A stretch of DNA of 64,000 nucleotides, taken from the NCBI GenBank assembly GCA_003313425.1, contig NHZP01000009.1:620001-684000 (forward strand). The letters are read 5' to 3'. This document shows positions 1 to 10,213 of the stretch, one piece after another. Under the pieces are notes generated by a model that saw nothing but the letters and a program-made list of their open reading frames with translations, did no database searches and was not told where the DNA came from. Made by a program: the position numbers and the translations under genes. Source of the stretch: Pseudopyrenochaeta lycopersici (taxonomy: Eukaryota > Ascomycota > Dothideomycetes > Pleosporales > Pseudopyrenochaetaceae). The first letter of the stretch is position 1, and each line of letters starts with the position of its first letter.

Positions 1-1064
1 TGCGGCGCCAGCCTGTTGATAATATCTTTCCGCGCAGATTTCTTGCTCTGTGCAGCGCGCAGAAATGGAGTGATGCCAAAAGTGTCTTTTGCCGCTCGCT
101 TGATGTCGTTTCTGCTAAGCAGACAATTCACAACATCAAGATGGCCGGCCTGGGCAGCAACATGTAGAGGCGTCATTCCGTTGAGGAGCCGCGCATTGAT
201 ATCCGCTCCAGCGTTCAGAAGCGTCTTGACACTCTTCACGCTGCCCTGCTCACACGCATTGTGTAACGGCGTCCAACTACCATCGCTCTTTGCCATGACG
301 TTCGCTCCGTAAACAAGCAGCACTTCAATGATATCCTCCTTCCCATGTGCAACCGCCAAATGCAATGCTGTCTTCTGTCTGACTTCCACGGCATTGACAT
401 TTGCCCTCGGCAATCTCGACCGTTTCAATAACATTTCACAAAGCTCTTTCTTCCCCGTACTGGCCGCCCAATGCAAAGGACTCCTCTTCTGCTCATCCTG
501 GCCCTCTGGCCCATCAATGGCGATGTTCTGTTTCAGCAACTCGGCGATAACATCGCGGCCCCAGTTACAATGGCTGTCTGCCGCTAGGTTGTGCAGTACA
601 TTACGCCCCACGTTGTCCTTCATGTTCACGTTGGCAGAACACCTCAACAGCTCGCTCATGATGTGGAAGTGATTCTTCCACGCAGCCGTCATGAGCGCCG
701 TCCTCCCCTGTTTGTCCTGCGCATCGACATTGCCCCCAAACCTAAGCAGCAACTGCACAATGCCCACGTGGTTCTTTTCGATTGCCTTGAAAAGGGGCGA
801 AACCCTGCCTCCAGGCGCACCATCAGGCTTCGCGCCGCTCTTCAGAAGGTATTCGGTGATATAGATGTTTCCGCGCTCGGCTGCACGCATCAAGCCTATG
901 CGCAAGAGGTGGTCGAGGGGTTGCGACTTCGCTTTCGCGTGCTCGATGATTGCAATGGCATCATCGTGTTTCTTGTCTTCGATTGCTTTGAGAAGGCGAG
1001 GCTCGACGCGAATGTGGTGTGCGGAGTCGCCGCCATCGCTCGATCGTGAAGGGGAACGGCCCAT
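1..1064 (-). CDS. Ankyrin-repeat protein, 3' end cut by window edge
   Basis: Reading the minus strand from the ATG at 1064-1062 gives an open frame of 354 codons that reaches base 1 without a stop, so the C-terminus lies outside the window. The frame holds at least eight ankyrin-type units with the usual TPLH / LLxxGAxxN pattern (for example GRTALMTAAWKNH, SPLHWAASTGKKEL, TALHLAVAHGKEDI, TPLHNACEQGS, TPLHVAAQAGHLDVV). An in-frame TGA lies upstream and no other ATG lies between it and 1064, so this start is the simplest choice, although an upstream exon is possible. Ankyrin stacks bind other proteins; nothing here indicates the partner or a catalytic domain. In fungi such arrays are often the C-terminal part of NLR-like or regulatory proteins, but the N-terminus here is short and shows no NACHT or other domain. 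The plus-strand ORFs in this interval are its shadows. Confidence 0.8.
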   Translation of the reverse strand, partial: MGRSPSRSSDGGDSAHHIRVEPRLLKAIEDKKHDDAIAIIEHAKAKSQPLDHLLRIGLMRAAERGNIYITEYLLKSGAKPDGAPGGRVSPLFKAIEKNHVGIVQLLLRFGGNVDAQDKQGRTALMTAAWKNHFHIMSELLRCSANVNMKDNVGRNVLHNLAADSHCNWGRDVIAELLKQNIAIDGPEGQDEQKRSPLHWAASTGKKELCEMLLKRSRLPRANVNAVEVRQKTALHLAVAHGKEDIIEVLLVYGANVMAKSDGSWTPLHNACEQGSVKSVKTLLNAGADINARLLNGMTPLHVAAQAGHLDVVNCLLSRNDIKRAAKDTFGITPFLRAAQSKKSARKDIINRLAP

Positions 1065-1669
1065 GATGCCAACATGCCCTGTACGCAGAGGTGCTCGTTC
1101 TTGTGCGGCGTAAGTTGGTCGAGGGCGTGGAGCTTCGTCTGGCTCAAGATGGGATCGAGTGACGCCTCAAGTGCTATAAATCGGGTCGCGTACGTCGTCT
1201 GAAGCCATCCTCAGTCCAAAATATTTCTCTCCTTCAAGACTGGCTCGTGTAGCTAGGATGGCGGTGGGTGGTGACATTGTGCCAACCAGCTTTGGCGGAG
1301 AAGCCAAGGATCACCATTTCCCTCGTACATCATCACGTGCGATCTGCGATCTGCGCATCGTGATTCGAACCGTTCGCGAACTATGTGGCTGTCGGCAGTT
1401 GTTCATTGCTTGGTGAACCGGCGTCGAAGAGTCGTCACATGCTGTTGGTTGAGCTGACAGTGCGGAGACAATTCGAGGTGGAGTGGAGTGGAGCATCTCC
1501 GCCTACGCGTCGGATGAATGACGCAGTAGCACCACCGCTCTATCTTCTCTCAATTCGGGAACTAGTGGTAAGTGAGAATGACTTTTGCACTTGGAGATGA
1601 GAGCCGCAGTATTGACAGGTCTTTAGCGTGCACGATTGGCGTTTGCCAGCGAATTATGCAGGTGCCCAG
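1065..1669. other. Intergenic, divergent promoter region
   Basis: Between the divergent starts of the ankyrin gene and the aspartic-protease-like gene. Short ORFs on both strands look like chance. No RNA gene or repeat seen. Confidence 0.5.
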
Positions 1670-2950
1670 ATGTGCTCCACCTCTATGAATAGTTGTGAGA
1701 CCGATGACTATAAAGCGCCAGTGACGCCGTCTGGAACGCCGACCTCCGCAGCTTCAACACATGTTTGCAGGAAATTAAAGAGTTCAACACTCTTTTATCG
1801 CATTGGCCTCATCGTAACTTTTCTTGGATTCTATGCCCTGTTCATAAACATGTCTACGACGCCTCCCACAGACGTCGAGTTATCACAGTACACCGATTCG
1901 ATCTTCATACCATTCGTCTACAAATTCAGCACCAAACATGATCCCCAAGTCCTGTGTACCGTTGAGGGGGTTGACCTTGAGATGCCTGTGGACACTGGTT
2001 CCACAGGCCTCCTGATTGGTGCCCCAATACTTCCCAACGTGTCTCCAACCGCGGGGATGCCAGCTCACCACTTCTTCACAAGCAGCAGGATTCTATACGT
2101 CGGCCGGCTCGTTTCTCTTTCAATAGGCTTTCACGGCGAAGCCGGGTCCTATGCGACTGCTACTGTTCCCATTTTCATTGTAGACAAGAGCTGGCGCTGT
2201 CCATGGTACAACCCAAGCAAGGATGGGTTCAAATGCACGCTTGGACCCAACGGCGAAAAGGCAGTAGAGAGAGATACATCGAGAATCACGTACATGGGTG
2301 TAGGCTTTGGACGAAATGGGCCAAGGGACGGTATGCCATATGCTGCGCCCAAGCTCAACCCATTCTTGAATATCGATGCAATTGATGGATCGCCGGTTTC
2401 CAAAACATTGATGCGGACCGGATACGTCATCTCCAAAGAAGGAGTTCACCTAGGCTTGACACCGAAAAACATGCAAGGCTTCACCTTGACGGGCCTGGAG
2501 CCGGGTTTAACACATGATGAGGATCCGAGGGACTGGGCTATGGCAAGGATGTGCTTTAGCATTAATGATGGCGTAATTAATTGTGGTCCAGCGCTTATCG
2601 ACACCGGAATACCTCAGATGTATATCAGAGCCGGAGGGGCAGTCTCGATACCGACCATTGTTATCCGTAATCCGAATAAGAATGGTCATGCGAAGTTCGT
2701 CAGGCGAGTGAAGCCTGGGACGAAGATCACTATTGGCTTCCCAACTTTGGACGCCCCAATATCCTACTCCTTCGTCGTCGGCGAAAATTCGTCTACAGAG
2801 CCAAGCTACGTTGTCCCTGGAACTGCATCTCCAGCATTCGTCAACACCGGTCGTAACTTCCTCTTCGGCTATTCGATAATGTTTGACGCGATTGGCGGGC
2901 AGTTCGGATTCCGTCCCACCAACAGTCTTAGCTCTTCCTCCTTGCTGTAG
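1670..2950 (+). CDS. Membrane-anchored aspartic-protease-like protein
   Basis: Single-exon ORF of 426 residues from the ATG at 1670; an in-frame GTG at 1628 would be non-standard in a nuclear gene. Residues ~44-61 form one hydrophobic segment (IGLIVTFLGFYALFI) after a short polar, Ser/Thr-rich N-terminus, suggesting a type II membrane protein with the bulk outside the cytosol. The lumenal part has two aspartic-protease-like active-site motifs, VDTGSTGLL with Asp108 and LIDTGIPQM with Asp311, about 200 residues apart as in the pepsin (A1) fold, where each lobe gives one catalytic Asp. The rest does not look like secreted pepsins: there is no signal-peptide-plus-propeptide layout. The second motif is DTGIP rather than DTGT/S, so activity is uncertain. 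It is transcribed toward the UPF0303 gene, whose stop lies 67 bp beyond its own. Substrate unknown; the assignment rests on motifs only. Confidence 0.7.
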   Translation: MCSTSMNSCETDDYKAPVTPSGTPTSAASTHVCRKLKSSTLFYRIGLIVTFLGFYALFINMSTTPPTDVELSQYTDSIFIPFVYKFSTKHDPQVLCTVEGVDLEMPVDTGSTGLLIGAPILPNVSPTAGMPAHHFFTSSRILYVGRLVSLSIGFHGEAGSYATATVPIFIVDKSWRCPWYNPSKDGFKCTLGPNGEKAVERDTSRITYMGVGFGRNGPRDGMPYAAPKLNPFLNIDAIDGSPVSKTLMRTGYVISKEGVHLGLTPKNMQGFTLTGLEPGLTHDEDPRDWAMARMCFSINDGVINCGPALIDTGIPQMYIRAGGAVSIPTIVIRNPNKNGHAKFVRRVKPGTKITIGFPTLDAPISYSFVVGENSSTEPSYVVPGTASPAFVNTGRNFLFGYSIMFDAIGGQFGFRPTNSLSSSSLL

Positions 2951-3017
2951 GGTCTAGCCCAGGATTCTTTGATTCAAAAGCAATTCCAAGGCCGGCCCCT
3001 TTGCCGAGCGTTTCGAG

Positions 3018-3590
3018 TCATTTGACAGTCATACTCCTCATTGGGCTCCTGAATCCATCTCTCAGATCCCTATACTCCTCCACGGCCTTGACAACAACTC
3101 CATGCGCCTGCTCTCCTTCCATTCCTCCGACAACAACGATTGCGCCCACTACACCCTCTACACCCTTTACAAAGATCGGATATCCACCCCCTTCAACAGT
3201 GTATTTTGCCCATTCATCCCCACTCATAGCATTGTGCTCTGCAAAAGACTTATAGTTGCCCTCGAATTGGCAGGACATATACCACGTACTGTGGCCCCAG
3301 CGCAGTACGGTATTCTTCTTCCGCTGTGCCCAGATCTCGTGGTCGGGCATCATGCCGGGTAAGCTTGGGGAGTGAAATAAGGTCTGATGGGCGAGGGAGA
3401 TATGGATTAAGGCGGGGCATTCAGCTGTACGGAGCGCGTTACGGAGGATGTTACCGATAACCCAGGCATGTTCGCAGGTGAAGTGTGAGAAGGTGAAAGA
3501 TTTTTCCTCTTTGGCCAACTCCGGCAGGTCGCGCGTCGGGGGTGGAAGAGTATTGAGCATTTTGTTTGGTGAAGAGGAGGAGTTTGACAT
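3018..3590 (-). CDS. UPF0303 / haem-degrading-domain (HbpS-like) protein
   Basis: Single-exon ORF of 190 residues from ATG 3590 to TGA 3018. The central signature (HSPSLPGMMPDHEIWAQRK, then NTVLRWGHSTWYM) and the closing GGGYPIFVKGVEGVVGAIVVVGG stretch match the DUF336/HbpS-like family, including UPF0303 proteins of fungi and bacteria. Members of this fold bind haem or other small ligands; the fungal proteins have no firmly established role, so a haem-related function is family inference only. No signal peptide or membrane segment is visible, so it is probably cytosolic. A second ATG at codon 11 is a possible alternative start. It converges with the upstream aspartic-protease-like gene. Confidence 0.85.
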   Translation of the reverse strand: MSNSSSSPNKMLNTLPPPTRDLPELAKEEKSFTFSHFTCEHAWVIGNILRNALRTAECPALIHISLAHQTLFHSPSLPGMMPDHEIWAQRKKNTVLRWGHSTWYMSCQFEGNYKSFAEHNAMSGDEWAKYTVEGGGYPIFVKGVEGVVGAIVVVGGMEGEQAHGVVVKAVEEYRDLRDGFRSPMRSMTVK

Positions 3591-5331
3591 GTGGATGGAA
3601 CGCGAAAGGGGCTATAGGCCAGGAAGGTTACATATAGGACTATTGAAATTATGTACAAAAGAAGACATGTGGCAGAAGGGAGGAAGTACCCGAAATGTGA
3701 ACAAGCCCGAATACTCGTTGGGTGGAGTGAGATGCTCAGATGAAGAAAGTCCCCCGGTCGGTTCGTTCCGCAGCCCCCACCATGAAACGAGGCCGGGGTA
3801 CTCCACTCTCGGCTTTTCCATCTTCAGCCACCTAACGCAAGCCTCAGTGCTCAAAATCCTTCTACGATTTTCTGCTTGAAACAAAGGTAATTTTCGGTTC
3901 GCTTCGATTGTTTCACTGTCCTGGATCGATCTAGCCGACGAGCACATGCGAACACTGCTGGGGGTGGATCATACATCCAAATCCTCCTGTTCTGGCCCCG
4001 ATGACACTTCCGCGTCACCACAAATTAAAGGTCATTCTCCCGCTGCATCCTGCATGTACCTAGCCAAATTACTGTGAGAGGGCGTATTATGGCCATGACG
4101 CGGCAGTTTACAATTTCCAAGGATGCTGACGGTGTGTCCTGGAAATGTACGATCCCACGGTCCCTGAGGGGTTTCAACATGATGATAGTAAGAGAATCTT
4201 AGTCGCAGTCAAGGTAGTTCGGGGTTTTGGATCCTTTTGGCATGCTGAAAGAAATGTGGAAAGCAATCGAACTCTGAGGCAGAGACAGACAAAAAATTCA
4301 AAGGGCAAGTCATCTTCCTTTCCTACCTCTTCACACAATGATGTAAGCGTTTCGACCCAAGACACGAATGCTTGAACGCTATTACAGAACGACAGGACTG
4401 GGTAAATTCCACGGAGGCTGGGTTCGGCACGAAACTGACTGTACTCACTGGACACCAATTGCCTTCTCTTGTTGAGCGTGCTGGAATGGTGGACAAGCAC
4501 CAGTGCAACAACACCATGAACATGGTCGCTGATGTGATTAGGCATATTAAGGCTATGATCAATCAAGGCCCTTTCTCGTTCCCGGCTAAGCTTTCTTTGA
4601 GGAAATTCATCAGGTCAAAAAGATCTGCCGATATGAGAAGGTGTGCAAGGAAAGGGAGGCGGTGAGTTACTGCACGGCGCGACCCTATTCTAGATAAGAA
4701 CAAAGGAAGCTTTACACTAGACGCACGTGGCTGATGAATGTTGTCGAGTCGTGGGTAAGAAATTTCCTTGGTACGCGCTCAGCCTCCACCGCGCAACGGC
4801 GATAGTCCCAGGAAGTACAATCCCAATGCAGGCAATACCGTGATATGATCGACAGAGAGAATAGCGGCAACGACGATCGCCGGCCAGCAGGGACCCCCGA
4901 CATGCCAAATTGGAACAGTTCACTTCCTTGAATGCCCGTCTCCACGTTTTCTTCGTTGTCGTTATCTTGTCGAGTTTTGGCCGAAATGACGTTTGCGTGC
5001 AGTTGGCGCCGTTTGGCAGGACCCATGACGCAGATGCCCGATTTGACCCCCCAGCACCCGGGAAAAAGTGAGTGATCGTAGGGCCTAGACCATTTGGACC
5101 CTCCTCTGGTCGCCCTGCTTGTCCTCGTCTTGTGGTCTTCTCCGACGCAATGTCTCAGCTGCTCTCTGTGTCAGGCACGGTAGGTGGGGCCATGCTAAGT
5201 TCCTGGAAATGACGTCAAGCCTCACCCGTAGTCACATCCCAGCGCATCCCACACGTTTGCATCCAGGCAAACCAAGTGTCGACTTTCGGCTGCGCGCACA
5301 CACGATATTTCTGGCGCTCTCCACCAGCGCC
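3591..5331. other. Intergenic, no supported gene
   Basis: 1.7 kb of promoter-side sequence between the UPF0303 gene and the histidine kinase gene. ORFs of 76-143 codons occur on both strands (e.g. 4174-4566 minus, 4372-4665 plus), but none shows a recognizable domain, a splice-linked partner or protein-like composition. Confidence 0.5.
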
Positions 5332-8300
5332 ATGGAGAATCTTGACAAGCTCACAGCCGCGGGGCTGCCCGTGTTCGATATGAATCAGGAGCACTTGAAT
5401 ATCAAAGACTGGTTAGACACTTCTAGTGCAGACACGCTTCTGTCCTGACACGCAGCAGGTCCAAGACACCTTTGGGAGCCCGCGAATCCTGGCCATATGC
5501 ACTCAAATGCGTCGTGAATGCCTGCATTCTACCCATGCCACATTGCGCAGCCATTTTTTGGGGCAAAGACCTGACCGTAATACACAATTTGGCCTGGGGA
5601 AAGGCCCGTGGCGACCTAGATGGCCAGGCCACAAGCGCCAACGAGAGTTACGGTAACGAAGCGCTGGGTACGCTGAAGGCAGTGTTGAGGGGACGGACGG
5701 TCAAGGTAGGTAAGCATCACACCTCGCCCACCCAGTCGCCGCCACGCTCCAAGTTTAATTCGTTCAGCGGCTAGATTCTTTCTGCAAGTTCCAAAGGACG
5801 AAGTATCTCAACTTCTCCTCAGTACTATTCTCGATGATAAAGGAACACGGCAGGGCATTCTAGCTCAACTTCTGGAGAGCCATTCTGTGGAAAAATACAT
5901 GCCTATCGAAGGCCTAGACAAACTGTCACACCAGAATCCTGGAAAGCAAATAAAAGCCAAGGAGACTCAGCAACAGGGCAAACACTCCGCAACAGAACAA
6001 GCCGACTCAATGCAGACGCAGTTGTTCCAGAGATTTGCTGAGCTGCTTCCCACTGGTCTAGCTATCCTGGACAAGAATGCAGAAGCAATCTTCGTGAACG
6101 ATGGCTTCTTCAAGCTCACTACCAACAAGGGAGTGAATGAGTTTCGTGCGTGGCCAGAAGTAAGTGTCCTTGTCTGAAGAACACATGAGACGTACACTAA
6201 TTTTTCCTCCTCAATTTATAGAGCATCCATCCCGACGACTACGATCATGTTATGGAAGCTTATCGCAAAGCATTCGAGTCCCGAGAAGTGCTTCAGATTG
6301 AATTTCGATGCGCTGTCGATGCAATAAACAACGCTAGTGGCGAACAGTGGAGAATGTTCGTTCTAAAACCGCTCAGCGAAGAACGCGATGCAGGTTTCAT
6401 AAGCGCTGTTATTGACATCACTGAGATCAAAGAGGCCCAAGTGATGCAAGAAAGAGCCGCCCGTGAAGCCAGAGAACGAAAGGAACAACAGGAGAGATTC
6501 ATTGACATGGTTTCACATGAAATCCGCAATCCACTGAGCGCCGTGCTCCATTTAGCAGAAGAAGTAAAGGAGGTTACTAAGGAGATTGCATCGTCTCACG
6601 ATGACATACGCGAACAAATTGCCGATATCTTTGACGCAGCAGACACTATACTCCTATGTGTCTCTCATCAAAATACCCTTGTAGATGATATCCTTTCTTT
6701 CTCGAAACTCGACTCCATGATGTTGTCTCTTGCGCCCCGCGGTAAGTTTTTCCTCAAGCTGTCGATCCATATCTAATGCAATCGTAGAAGTGAGACCAAA
6801 GTGGGAGTTTTCGAGAGCACTCAAGGTGTTCAACTCCGAGTTTAAGGCGAAACACATTAAATTTCACTACGCCATGGACATATCGTATGATGAGCAGGAC
6901 ATTGACCATGTTATTGCCGACCTCAACCGAATGAAGCAAGGTAAGTATCGTCTGTTATATTTAGTACCTCACTAATTGCTTAAAGTTCTTGTCAATTTGA
7001 TCACAAACGCTATCAAGTTTACGGACAGGAAAAATGGCGAAAGAAACATTACGGTTTCCATGGGCGCTTCCACCGAGCGGCCAACGTCATATCCTCCCAA
7101 CGTCATATTCTTTAGCCAAGATAAAGATAATTTTCATGTCGACTCGACTTTGACATCAGAGTGGGGTGGTGGAGAAGCATTGTACTTGATGGTGGCTGTC
7201 AAGGATACAGGCATAGGCATCAGTAAGGAGGGACAAGCAAAGTTGTTCGGACGTTTCCGGTATGCCGCACAGCAAAACAGCAGTTACATATCGACTGACC
7301 AAAGCCCAGACAAGCAACCCCAAAAACACAGGAGCGATACGGCGGTTCAGGACTAGGCCTATTCATATCGCGGAAATGTAAGTTTACTGACTTCTCACAT
7401 GGTACTTAAGAAGCTAAAGTATGCTATTAGTATGCCAGCTTCACGGTGGCGACATAGGCGTGAGTTCTAAAGAAGGAGAAGGCTCTACTTTTGGTTTCTT
7501 TTTCAAAGTACGACGCTCAAGCGGAATCAGCGAAGACGGTCGGCCGCCGTTCCCATCTCGAAGCGACTCTGAGAGTTCGAACACCCCGGCCCGCGCACAA
7601 ACACCTGGAGCCCGACCGAGCTATGGCCGTGCTAATTCCAATCTGCAAAGTATCAAAGAGAAGCAAAATGAACGCCCGGAAATTCGAACATTGACAAGCC
7701 ACTCTGGCGTTGATGCGGATGATGTGAACGAGTCACTCAAGGATCCGCCAACGGAATATGTGGCAGAATCGCACCCATCCTCCGCCGGGGACAGTCGCTA
7801 CAACGAAACAGCACAAGTTGCAAGAGATTTACCGCCCGAGAAATCAGCGATTGAGAAGAAACTGCCGAACTTGGAAAAGGGAGAAACAAACAGGCAGGAG
7901 AAAACTGCTGACGACTTGTCCAGAGCACAAGGCAGCCAGCGAGCTGAAGAGAAGCAGACGCTCCTCCTCGTAGAAGACAATATCATCAATCAAAAGGTAC
8001 TCCGTCGTCAGTTGCAGTCTCGGGGTTTTGAAGTCTTTGTTGCGAGTAACGGACAAGAAGCCATCGATGCTGTAGCTGAACGCGGGAGAATTGCCAGCGA
8101 TAATCCGAATGACCGAAATTACTTCGACTGTATACTAATGGATCAAGAAATGCCAATAAAAGATGGTAACGCCGCGACAGAGGAGATTCGCGAGCTACAG
8201 AACAAAGGCAAAGCAGGGTACAGCCACATTCTGGGTGTGAGCGCGAATGTCAGAGAGACTCAGACTCAGGGCATGCGTGATGCTGGTATGGACGATGTGA

Positions 8301-8446
8301 TTAGCAAGCCTTTCAAGGTGGATGATCTGGTCAAGAAAATTAACGGCATGATTCGCGATAATGGTGGAGAGGAACATGAACACAAGCGCGAGAGCAATTG
8401 GCGATCGCGAATAGAAGAGTATGATGACACAGGAGAGCGCGGGTAA
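5332..8446 (+). CDS. Hybrid histidine kinase (PAS-HisKA-HATPase-REC)
   Basis: Eight-exon model 5332..5411, 5459..5709, 5768..6159, 6222..6741, 6788..6940, 6986..7259, 7310..7377, 7431..8446; every junction keeps phase and gives 917 residues. The N-terminal ~190 residues contain a fungal-HK segment (NACILPMPHCAAIFWGKDLT). A PAS-type sensor lies at ~192-310 (LLPTGLAILDKNAEAIFVND). The H-box is DMVSHEIRNPLSA with His340, followed by the N-box NLITNAIKF, DTGIGIS and GGSGLGLFISRK. A polar linker leads to a receiver domain (LLLVEDNIINQK) with phospho-acceptor Asp817 in LMDQEMP and the conserved Lys in SKPF. The protein should autophosphorylate on His and relay to its own REC, then to a histidine phosphotransfer protein upstream of the HOG-type pathway. 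No transmembrane segment is visible, so it is a soluble sensor; ligand unknown. The first intron (5412-5458) is the least certain; it has a CTGAC branch site. Confidence 0.92.
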
Positions 8447-9125
8447 GAAGAGCAAGGAAAGTAAAGAGACGTAAAACGGGACCATGAACTTTGAAGAGGC
8501 CAAGACGCGGCTTCCAACACTACAGTCTGGCGAAGGAATCAAACAAGCAAGGGACAATATCGGCGGGAAAGCGATGACCGTGGTGGTGAGCGTCCCAAGA
8601 CGGAAATCTAATCTAGTCTCTACCTTTTCTTATGTCATTTTGGATTTAAAATGCATTGCATGGTGTTCTGGGCAGGTTTTGGACATGAATGACGGGAATT
8701 GGACCAGAGAGCTGGCTGTACGATATTTGTAGAATTAGCGCTTGCGTAGACTGACCCGGCGGATAGCGTTATACCCATCTTGAAAACTATACGAGTCAGT
8801 TCAAAATTATGTGGCTTCCAGCAGATCACTAAAAATGGCACATTGGAAAATTGATTATTTAGTTTCAGCGAATGATATGTATAAATCCTGCTTATCTGTT
8901 GGCTGGCTTCTTCTCTGGTTGGGAAGTAGAAGTGATACTGACGGAACGCGAGTCATGTCTAGCAGCATCCCACTTCACCCCACTTTCTCCGCAAACAAAC
9001 ATCATCACTTCCGCATTATGATGGCCTGTTCTTCTCTCTGTGATTCGAATCACGCTCTGAACATCAGATCTCGGCCCCTTTGATTGACAAAGACATCAAA
9101 AGTAACTCTATTGTTCTCAATAAAC
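8447..9125. other. Intergenic between HK and SDR genes
   Basis: Contains the 3' untranslated region of the kinase gene and the promoter of the SDR gene. Short ORFs at 8484-8732 and 8811-9083 show no domain. No RNA gene or repeat seen. Confidence 0.5.
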
Positions 9126-9956
9126 ATGGCACAAACATTTCAGGACAAAGTGGTGCTGGTCACAGGTGGTGGAAGCGGCATCGGGTGCGGTACAATCCTC
9201 CCCTACAATGCAAGACATGTCAAGAAGTAAACTCTGACAACTCTTGACGATCCTAGGCGCGCAACAGCATTGAAAATGGCTTCGCTGGGTGCTTCGATAG
9301 CGCTCTGCGACATCAACCTCGAGAACGCCCAAGCTGTTGGATCGGAAAGTCCAACGCCGTGTTTTACGCAAAAAGTGGACGTTGGATCCACAGAGCAAGT
9401 ACAGAGCTTTGTCGCAGCCACGCTGGAGAAGTTTGGCAAGATCGATCACGTGTTCAATTGCGCGGGCGTGAATCCTACGAGTATACCGCTCGAAGAGACG
9501 ACAGATGCGTATTGGGATAAACTGGTTAACACGAACCTCAAAGGTGTATTCCTGGTAACGAGGACTTGTCTTCCCCATCTGAAGAAAGGATCCAGTATCG
9601 TGAACGTCTCGAGCATCTCTGGTATTCGTGGCGCTGCTCTGCAATCAGTATACTGCACTACCAAATTCGGACTCATTGGTATGTCCAAGTCGCTGGCCCT
9701 GGAACTCGGGCCTCGCGGTATCAGGGTGAACTGTGTGGCGCCGGGATACATTGATACTCCCAGCAATGCGGGTATTGTCAAAGGAGGGGAGGCTATTGAG
9801 AGGATGAGGACGGGAAACGCGCTGGAGCGTTTGGGCACGCCGGAGGAGGTAGCAGATGTTGTAGCGTTCCTGTTTGGAGAGGAGGCGCGGTATGTCAATG
9901 GAGCTGTTGTAGAGATTGACGGGGGTTTGAAGATGAGTAGTACGACGAGCAAATAA
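9126..9956 (+). CDS. Classical short-chain dehydrogenase/reductase
   Basis: Two exons, 9126..9184 and 9257..9956, give 252 residues, the usual size of classical SDRs. The 72-bp intron starts with the less common donor GTGCGG and lies inside the codon after the cofactor motif, restoring TGGGSGIGRATALKMASLG (Rossmann TGxxxGxG). Further family landmarks are NCAG after beta-4, the catalytic Ser in VSSISG, the YCTTK version of YxxxK, and PGYIDTP after beta-6. The C-terminus has the typical VNGAVVEIDGG. An acidic Asp in LCDINLE at the end of beta-2 suggests preference for NAD(H) over NADP(H); this is inference. Many relatives are annotated as 3-oxoacyl-ACP-reductase-like or sugar/alcohol dehydrogenases, but the substrate cannot be read from sequence. 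No organelle signal seen. It is transcribed in the same direction as the neighbouring histidine kinase and CWC2 genes, with separate promoters. Confidence 0.93.
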
Positions 9957-10213
9957 ATAGCTAGACTTGGCGTTTGGACTGATAGAAGGTGAGGAAACAG
10001 GGATATTTGAGAGGGCCTTAGATGGAGCCATATGCACTTTTTAATTAGGCATAACACTAAAAACCAATGGGTGAGCGCCATGCCCGTTTTCCATGCGGCT
10101 GGAAATGTAAAGGTACGCTGTCACGTGGGATCGGCGTGGTCTTGCGCTAGCGTAGAGCCGCATCTCCAAAAGTTCATCTGCGACCTTCTTCGGACTCCCA
10201 CCCACCACACATC

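Noticed and set aside
1350..1385. Minus-strand GGTTCGAATC tRNA B-box-like sequence
   Set aside because: No cloverleaf can be folded around it; stems do not pair.
3448..3947. Overlapping ORFs of 143 (+) and 111 (-) codons
   Set aside because: They overlap the start of the UPF0303 gene and its promoter side; no domain, no splice partner.
4145..4665. Cluster of plus and minus ORFs of 76-130 codons
   Set aside because: Low-information composition, no recognizable motif, no coherent spliced product found.
5332..5472. Apparent frameshift at the start of the histidine kinase
   Set aside because: A 47-bp GT-AG intron (5412-5458) with a CTGAC branch site restores the frame, so no lesion is needed.
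9117..9644. 175-codon minus-strand ORF
   Set aside because: It is a shadow of the SDR gene, which has clear motifs on the other strand.
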